DNA of 49,823 nucleotides from Seminavis robusta. Lineage: Eukaryota > Bacillariophyta > Bacillariophyceae > Naviculales > Naviculaceae. Where the stretch lies: the NCBI GenBank assembly GCA_903772945.1, contig CAICTM010000758.1, positions 1 to 49,823 on the forward strand. The letters run 5' to 3'. Made by a program: the position numbers and the translations under genes. The number at the start of each line of letters is the position of its first letter. The first letter of the stretch is position 1. The notes beneath the pieces were generated by a model, which saw only the letters and a program-made list of their open reading frames with translations, was not told the DNA's origin and did no database searches. Below are positions 44,088 through 49,823 of this stretch, piece after piece.

Positions 44088-44981
44088 ACGAAGAAGGGGT
44101 GTTGAATAAAATGATAGAGGTCCCTGTGGTGTCCATTATTTCATAGGAGCTTAAATATTAGTCTGCGTATTCTGTGAATAGCAACAACCGATCCTCTTGT
44201 TGCCTCTTCTGGATAGTTAGGTAGCCGCATGAACGCCATGGTCAACTAGGCTGCTGGAGTACACCTCCGGAGCACAAGAGGAAGGGTACGGTACAGTAGA
44301 TACAGCGGCTGCGGAGAAATCTCCGCAGCTCATCGGAAGCGAGGTCTCCTCCGTCCGTCCGCAGGTGCCCCCTAAAGCCACGGTTCTCGAATCCCAAAGT
44401 CGGTCTTGCCGTAGCCAGTCCCAGATTCGGCCATCGACCCAGCAAAAGCGAGAACAAATTGAAATACTAGTACTAGTACCCTGTAATTGATGACCTTATC
44501 CAAAAGGCAACCATGATTGAGTACACTTTGTTCTATAGTCAAATAGTCGATATTTACAGTGGCAAGCACTCACTGGTACACATGTACACATGTGCTCCAC
44601 CTATGCAGTCATCCGAACAGCGTTGCGGTGAGGAAGCAGCAGACTGGCAGCAATTTGTCCGCTTTCGTCGGCGAGCCAGCGCAACTGTGAATCAGAGCGC
44701 ATGAATTCAGAGTCCAAGAATAAAAAGTTTGGACATTGTATAGTTCTCGGAAACCATTTGAGAAGGGCACGAGCGAAGTGTTCCACTGAAGAACCTTGAT
44801 GAAGAAAGTGGCAGATGTCAGCCGAACTCGAATGACATCATAAAAGGGTATGAAAGGAGAAGTAAGACTGTAGCCAGTCAGTCGAGTCAGGGAAAGCAAA
44901 GGCAGCAGAAATGCCTTACACTCGTTCAACCGGTATCGCACATGTGTCTACGTTTTCAAAGTATGCATAGAACTGGTCGAG
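44088..44981. other. Intergenic region before the retrotransposon cluster
   Basis: About 890 bp. The first part should include the 3' UTR of the KA1-like gene. No other gene was recognised, and short frames on both strands overlap. Confidence 0.45.
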
Positions 44982-45306
44982 TGCAATACACGGCTCTTAG
45001 CCTTATTCGCGACTCGATCCTAGATAGGGTTTGAGTTCGACTCATGACTGAGTCTCTCGTGAATAGTCATTTGAGACAGGGTTCTCAATGACCGCTCTAG
45101 TCATACTAGGTTGATGATGAAACATCGCTCTAGATATTTAGCCAGCGTTGAGTACTTCCACGCTACTAGATCCATGCTAGACAAATCTTCCACACGTTCC
45201 GTTTTAGGATCGTGGAGATACGTAGGATTACTACCGCAACCTACTCTATCACACTTTATAGTCTCCCGCGGGAGACCAGATCTACGATCCTTTGATGGTG
45301 ATCTCG
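44982..45306 (+). mobile_element. LTR-family copy A (truncated or solo)
   Basis: It starts TGCAATACACGGCTCTTAG and follows copies B and C closely up to gtgatctc near 45306, where homology stops abruptly. No gag sequence follows. It includes a perfect 16-bp palindrome gtctcccgcgggagac at 45261-45276. No target-site duplication is apparent. Confidence 0.8.
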
Positions 45307-45549
45307 TGTCCCTCATCAATACAATGTCAACGATACCGCTCCGACATGCTACCGCCAATGGCGACACAGTCTACCAGACTTGGAACATAAGGTATTTACA
45401 CCTATACAAGGCCTGATCCCCTTGTAGGATTGCCATCGTGCGACGCACATGTCTACATCCAATCTCCGGAGAGTGCCCCGCACTTTAATTCATATGTTCT
45501 CCTTGTCCGACTGCTGTCGCGCCTTCTGTGACCCTTGTCAGGGGGCGAA
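45307..45549. other. Spacer between LTR copies A and B
   Basis: These 243 bp match neither neighbouring LTR copy. The origin is unknown. They could be element sequence not represented elsewhere in the window or host DNA. Confidence 0.4.
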
Positions 45550-46588
45550 TGCAATACACGGCTCTTAGCCTTATTCGCGACTCGATCCTAGATAGGGTTT
45601 GAGTTCGACTCATGACTGAGTCTCTCGTGAATAGTCATTGGAGACAGGGTTCTCAATGACCGCTCTAGTCATACTAGGTTGATGATGAAACATCGCTCTA
45701 GATATTTAGCCAGCGTGGAGTACGATTCCAACGCTACTAGATCCATGTAGACGAATCTTCCACGCGTTTCCGTTTTAGGATCGTGGGATACGTAGGATTA
45801 CTACGCAACCTACTCTATCACACTTTATATTCCCGCGCGGGAGACCAGATCTACGATCTTTGATGTGATCTCTCTCGTTGATTAGTTTCATAGCTTTCTA
45901 ATCTCTCATAACTTTCATTCTCTCAAACACAAAACACTCGAAAGATCTTTACACTAGCTTTTAGCGTAGTGCATTTTGTTAACAAACACAATAGCTTTCA
46001 CTACCCTCAACCTATTCCTTCACCATGAAGATTGCTCAAGGAAAGCATGCGTTCAGCAACTTCGAAAAACAGTTGCGTGACAACCCATTCTTCCTCGTCG
46101 ACAATGACGAAGACACGAGATCACGATACTCGTGCAACCATTGCAAACTCGCAACCATGTTGCCAAGCGCAAATCAGAAGACTCTGATAACGAGGACAAC
46201 TCCTCTATCGATTTCAATCACTTGGATGGAGAAGATCTCCATCTGAGGATTAGGCCAGGATGATGACTACACGGAACCATGTTCCGATTCTCATACCAAG
46301 TGAGAAGATATCTCACTAACTAGTAAACAAGAATTGTTTGCAACCGATGAAACTCTACGGCAAATTAGATGATTGCCTAGAAAGCTGCTCAACTAGACTC
46401 CTGATGATCTATTTAGCATGTTAACCTCGTCCGTGGCCAACCACCTCGTAACGTCGCAAGACAAGAGACCTCAAAGCTATGTCATGTTAGATTTAACAAG
46501 CGAGAAAAAGGGAAACCAAAACCCGTTACACTCCGTTGCTTGCTGGATACAGGAGCATCCGGAACTTTGATTGCTCAAACTCGATGAG
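45550..46588 (+). mobile_element. LTR retrotransposon copy B, internally deleted
   Basis: LTR-like sequence from 45550 runs to about 46024, followed by a gag-like frame starting MKIAQGKHAFSNFEKQLRDN at 46025. At about 46150 it jumps to sequence matching the 3' part of gag in copy C, so roughly 1 kb is missing. Further on, a plus frame at about 46500-46585 reads KPVTLRCLLDTGASGTLIAQ, a retropepsin active-site motif, ended by a stop. Copy B breaks off near 46588. The LTR/internal boundary and superfamily are uncertain; a Ty3-like element is my best guess. Confidence 0.8.
46546..46560 (+). pseudogene. Retropepsin active-site remnant (DTGAS)
   Basis: Codons for DTGAS start at GAT 46546-46548 within CLLDTGASGTLI, the active-site loop of retroviral-type aspartic proteases. 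The frame ends at a TGA about 10 codons later, so the protease is broken. Confidence 0.75.
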
Positions 46589-47850
46589 ATCCAGTCAGGG
46601 TAGATGCACAAAGAGCTGGCTGGGAATGGATAGCTCTGCTTGGAGCTTCACTCCTCTGACAGTGGGAATGGGCCAGCCACAAAGCTGGCTGCCACTGTTA
46701 TTCAATCTCCACAGCGATGATTGAACAACTTACTCTTTGCTTGGCACAATCCACACAGGAAGGCTTAACTTGGGGAAACTAGTGCTACTGAGGCTGTATC
46801 TGTCACTATCCTTTCATTACTTCTTCTTCTTTAAACTATATATAAACAACTGAAATAATCCTCGCCAGCACTCAGCCATGCAGCTTTGGCTCTCTTTGCA
46901 TCTCATTTGGCTGGTGCTGGCAAGCTAATTTCTATATTGGTCTGGCTGAAGAACTGCATCATCCTGGGGTATATAGAGTTCCTCAGCTATTTCTGTATTG
47001 CCAGATGGCTGCACTGCTGACCTACTGTTGGAGTATACAAATGTCACAGCATTCTTCCACCTGGCTAAACCGGCACAGCTGCTTCGCACCACAATGGGAG
47101 TTCACGTGGATTTCCACCATCGCTCCCCACCATTGATTTGTCCATGGTGGTGTCCAGAGATCAGCTGTGTCTCCTGCCAGAACAGAACTGCCTTCAGGAT
47201 GGGCCATATCTGGGAGTAACCCAGTGTTTCGTCAGGATGTCTGCGGGGTTGATCGCTCCCGGTAGATGATGAAACGAGATGGTCCCTGCAGCAATGGCTT
47301 CTCTGACGAAGTGGTAGGGAGGGCGTGATGTCTTTTCTTGAGGGCGAATGGGGCTGGGTGGAACTTGTCACCACAGACCCATTGTCGCCAAACATGTATG
47401 TTGGCCCCTTTACCTCCACACCAAGGTACCTGAGTGTACTCTGGCTGCAATGGCCTGTTGGGTGGCACCCTAGCAGCAACGAACTCAGAGCCGTATGTGG
47501 CTGCTTCCACAGTGCTTGCTTCTTGCAGTACCATTCGAATGGGGTCTGGTTCACATAGTGCAGTACACCAGTGACTGCCTTGCCATTGACCCAATCGTGG
47601 TATAGGTTTGCATCCACATAGGTCGTCAATACTACCGGCTTGCCCTTCGGCTGTGGGGCATCTACTGGGAGTTCCTCCTGTGCCTCCCCATAGACCGTCC
47701 TTGTCCAGTCGTAGGTTCGGTATTCCAGTTGGGAGTAGTCTGGCTCGTTGGTGCGGATCCTGATCCCTGCCTGGTTCATCTTGACCAAGAATCCAGTGAT
47801 CCTCTTGAGTCTTTCAGGTGCCCCACTCTGGGTGCCACCCTGAGGACGAC
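46589..47850 (-). mobile_element. Copia (Ty1) retrotransposon fragment, RNase H end, opposite strand
   Basis: The minus strand from about 47830 to 47040 encodes the RNase H region of a Copia polyprotein. It reads ERLKRITGFLVKMNQAGIRI, then LTTYVDANLYHD (catalytic Asp), then a frame change to EAATYGSEFVAAR (catalytic Glu region), then YMFGDNGSVV, and finally a degraded DETLGYSQIWPILKAVLFW end. At least one frameshift breaks it. The A/T-rich stretch at 46590-47030 may be its 3' non-coding region or LTR (inference). It is cut off by LTR copy C at 47851. Confidence 0.8.
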
Positions 47851-49823
47851 TGCAATACACGGCTCTTAGCCTTATTCGCGACTCGATCCTAGATCGGGTT
47901 TGAGTTCGACTCATGACGTATCTTCGTGAATATCATTTGAGACAGGGTTCTCAATGACCGCTCTAGTCATACTAGGTTGATGATGAAACATCGCTCTAGA
48001 TATTTAGCCAGCGTGGAGTACTTCCACGCTAGATAATGTAGACGAATCTTCCACGCGTTCCGTTTTGGATCGTGGAGATACGTAGGATTCTACCGCAACC
48101 TACTCTATCACACACTTAAGTCTCCCGCGGAGCAGATCTACGATCTTTGATTGTGATCTCTCTCGTTGATTAGTTTTCATAGCTTTCTAATCTCTCTCAT
48201 AACTTTCATTCTCTCAAACCAAACACTCGAAAGATCTTTACACTAGCTTTTAGCGTTGCATTTTGTTAACAAACACAATAGCTTTCACTACCCTCAACCT
48301 ATTCCTCACCATGAAGATTGCCCAAAGATCGCTTACAGCACTTCGAGCAGTGCGTGACAAACCCATTCTTCCTCTCATCGACTGACGAAGACACCGAAAT
48401 CGACGATTCTCGCACACCACTGCAAACTTCCCACTGTTCCAGCAGATGCTAACAGCCGCCAAGTAACTTCAAGTACCAAATCATCAATGGATCTGAGACT
48501 CCACGTACGACCATCAAGTGGGCTGGACGCAAGGAGAAGGTTTTCGTTGGGCTCGCCATTGCTACGACTACCGATAAACATAACCTCCTCAAGGAGATGA
48601 CTTCTAGATCCGCCAAGAGCAGTTACGAAACTAACTGTGCAGGCCATCGTGAAATACCTTGGAATGCCTTGCGCCAGGTTGCAGTCAACGGCATTCCCCC
48701 ACGCGACATACGTGGTGGTAAAGACGAAGCCACTTTCCAAGCATGTTTCCAGAATGCCTGGGACGGAGCAGCTCAGCTTGCTTTGGACGACTCTGACATT
48801 ACGTTCGGCATAATGCCTGTGTCGAAGCGATCTGTCCCTACAGTTTTGAAAAGACAGAAAGCTTCATGGCCCGCAAGATGCGTAAGCCTGCTGATATGTC
48901 TAATCGGGCTTATGTCAACAACCACAGTCGGATGAACACCGATGAACTTCCTCGTCTACCCACTTTTGGACCCAACCAAACGCTGAACCATGACGAAGTC
49001 ATTGACATTGTTTGTCATGGAATTCACGCTCGTGGATGAAGAAGATGACGAACACGACTTCGATCATTTCTCAGCTCATATCGGAGAAAACATTGGAATC
49101 TGCGAACGAATGGAATAATCCGAAGACTTTGACAAGAAAGGCAGTGATGCCAAGCAAGCTCTTGCGAAGAAGAACACGTAAGAGTACAAAGTCTACTCGC
49201 CACGATCACTCTTCAAGAACGAAGGAAAGTGTTGTGACTACCACGAGTCCAGACCTCACAACACTGCTGACTGCTTGACTCTGAAGAATGCATCGCAAGT
49301 CTCAGTCTCGTCTGATAACGATAACAAGCCAGCGTACAACAAGAACAAGCTTTGGAAACGCAAGTCCGACGACGCCAAGTCCTACACCAAGAAGGAAATC
49401 TCTGTCCTCATGAAGAAGGCTTCCAACGCTGCGGTCAAGGCTGATCGTTTCAATCGAAGAAAGCGGAATGCAACCCATGTTGCCAAGCGCAAGTCAGACG
49501 ACTACGACAATGAGGACGACTCCGCTGTTGGATCAATCAACATGAAGGACAAGAAGATGGCTGCTGTCGACAAGGCGCCTGCCGAATTCGACTTCAATCA
49601 ATCAGATGGAGAAATCTCCGTCAGAGGATTCAGGCCAGGATGATGATTCTTCGGAACCATGTTCCGATTCTCATACCTAAGTGATGAAAATATCTCACAA
49701 AATAGTAAACAAGAATTGTTTGCAACTAACGAAGTCTCAGGCAAATTAGATAATTGACTAGAAACTACTCAACTAGAAACTAACGATCTGTTCAGCATAG
49801 TTAACTTAGTCCATGGCATCACT
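47851..49823 (+). mobile_element. LTR retrotransposon copy C with degraded gag, runs off the window
   Basis: LTR-like sequence from 47851 to about 48310 is followed by an ATG at 48311 (MKIAQRS...) and about 1.3 kb of gag-like sequence with many stops and frame changes. A CCHC-like segment, KCCDYHESRPHNTADCLTLK, is encoded near 49227-49287. It leads into a basic region with LWKRKSDDAKSYTKKEI and ends at a stop at 49643. The tail after that matches copy B, showing the two are the same family. The pol region lies beyond the window. Confidence 0.82.
49122..49643 (+). pseudogene. gag C-terminal, nucleic-acid-binding remnant
   Basis: The plus frame from about 49140 contains a premature TAA (about 49178) and then reads through the CCHC-like knuckle into a Lys/Arg/Asp-rich tail ending GEISVRGFRPG. 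This is the nucleocapsid-like end of gag in copy C. The stops show it is not functional as one protein. Confidence 0.65.

Noticed and set aside
46536..46724. 62-codon plus frame after the copy B protease remnant
   Set aside because: It is out of frame with the DTGAS motif and crosses the likely element junction.

Overview
This window is nuclear DNA from a unicellular eukaryote, most likely a pennate diatom or a close stramenopile relative. Three things point that way. The genes are split by short GT-AG introns, many of them 60-210 nt. The gene set is eukaryotic housekeeping: eIF5, CK2 alpha, CCT5, symplekin, EMC7 and a UBE2G-type E2. One gene is a type III metacaspase, with its p10 part ahead of p20, an architecture known from algae with secondary plastids. 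No bacterial operons, rRNA, tRNA or CRISPR arrays were recognised. All exon joins given here were worked out by hand from reading frame and splice signals, without transcript data.

Left part (1-13.3 kb): an edge-cut unknown gene (-) diverges from a large PDZ / RGS-like / DENN protein (+). Then come a small coiled-coil nuclear-type protein (+), eIF5 (-) and, divergent from it, a UBE2G/UBC7-type E2 enzyme (+). A gene-poor 1.8 kb gap follows and holds a scrap of an ABCC transporter reading frame.

Middle part (13.3-34.5 kb): a five-exon metacaspase whose last exon continues without a break into an NmrA-like NAD(P)-binding domain, which is the most unusual gene here. Next are a decayed membrane-protein frame (-), an iron-alcohol-dehydrogenase-like protein that has lost its metal histidines (+), CK2 alpha (-), an atypical protein kinase (+), CCT5 (+), a nucleotide-sugar 4,6-dehydratase (+), symplekin (+) and, convergent with it, EMC7 (-).

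Right part (34.5-49.8 kb): genes become sparse. A two-block minisatellite with an exact 10-bp period sits at 34.84-35.11 kb. It is followed by a bacterial-type PARG, a ribonuclease-inhibitor-type LRR protein, a small single-pass membrane protein and a KA1-like/helical-repeat protein. From 44.98 kb to the end the DNA is a nest of decayed LTR retrotransposons. Three copies of one LTR family are present, two of them followed by broken gag sequence, and an opposite-strand Copia RNase H fragment lies between them.

Neighbouring genes do not form one pathway. The window mixes translation and mRNA processing, protein folding and turnover, ER functions and signalling. Two gene products have a possible link to NAD metabolism or redox state: the metacaspase-NmrA fusion, and more loosely the PARG. 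Gaps between genes carry many short self-complementary words built on CTAG and on ACCGGT/GGTACC, which are not explained by any feature listed here.
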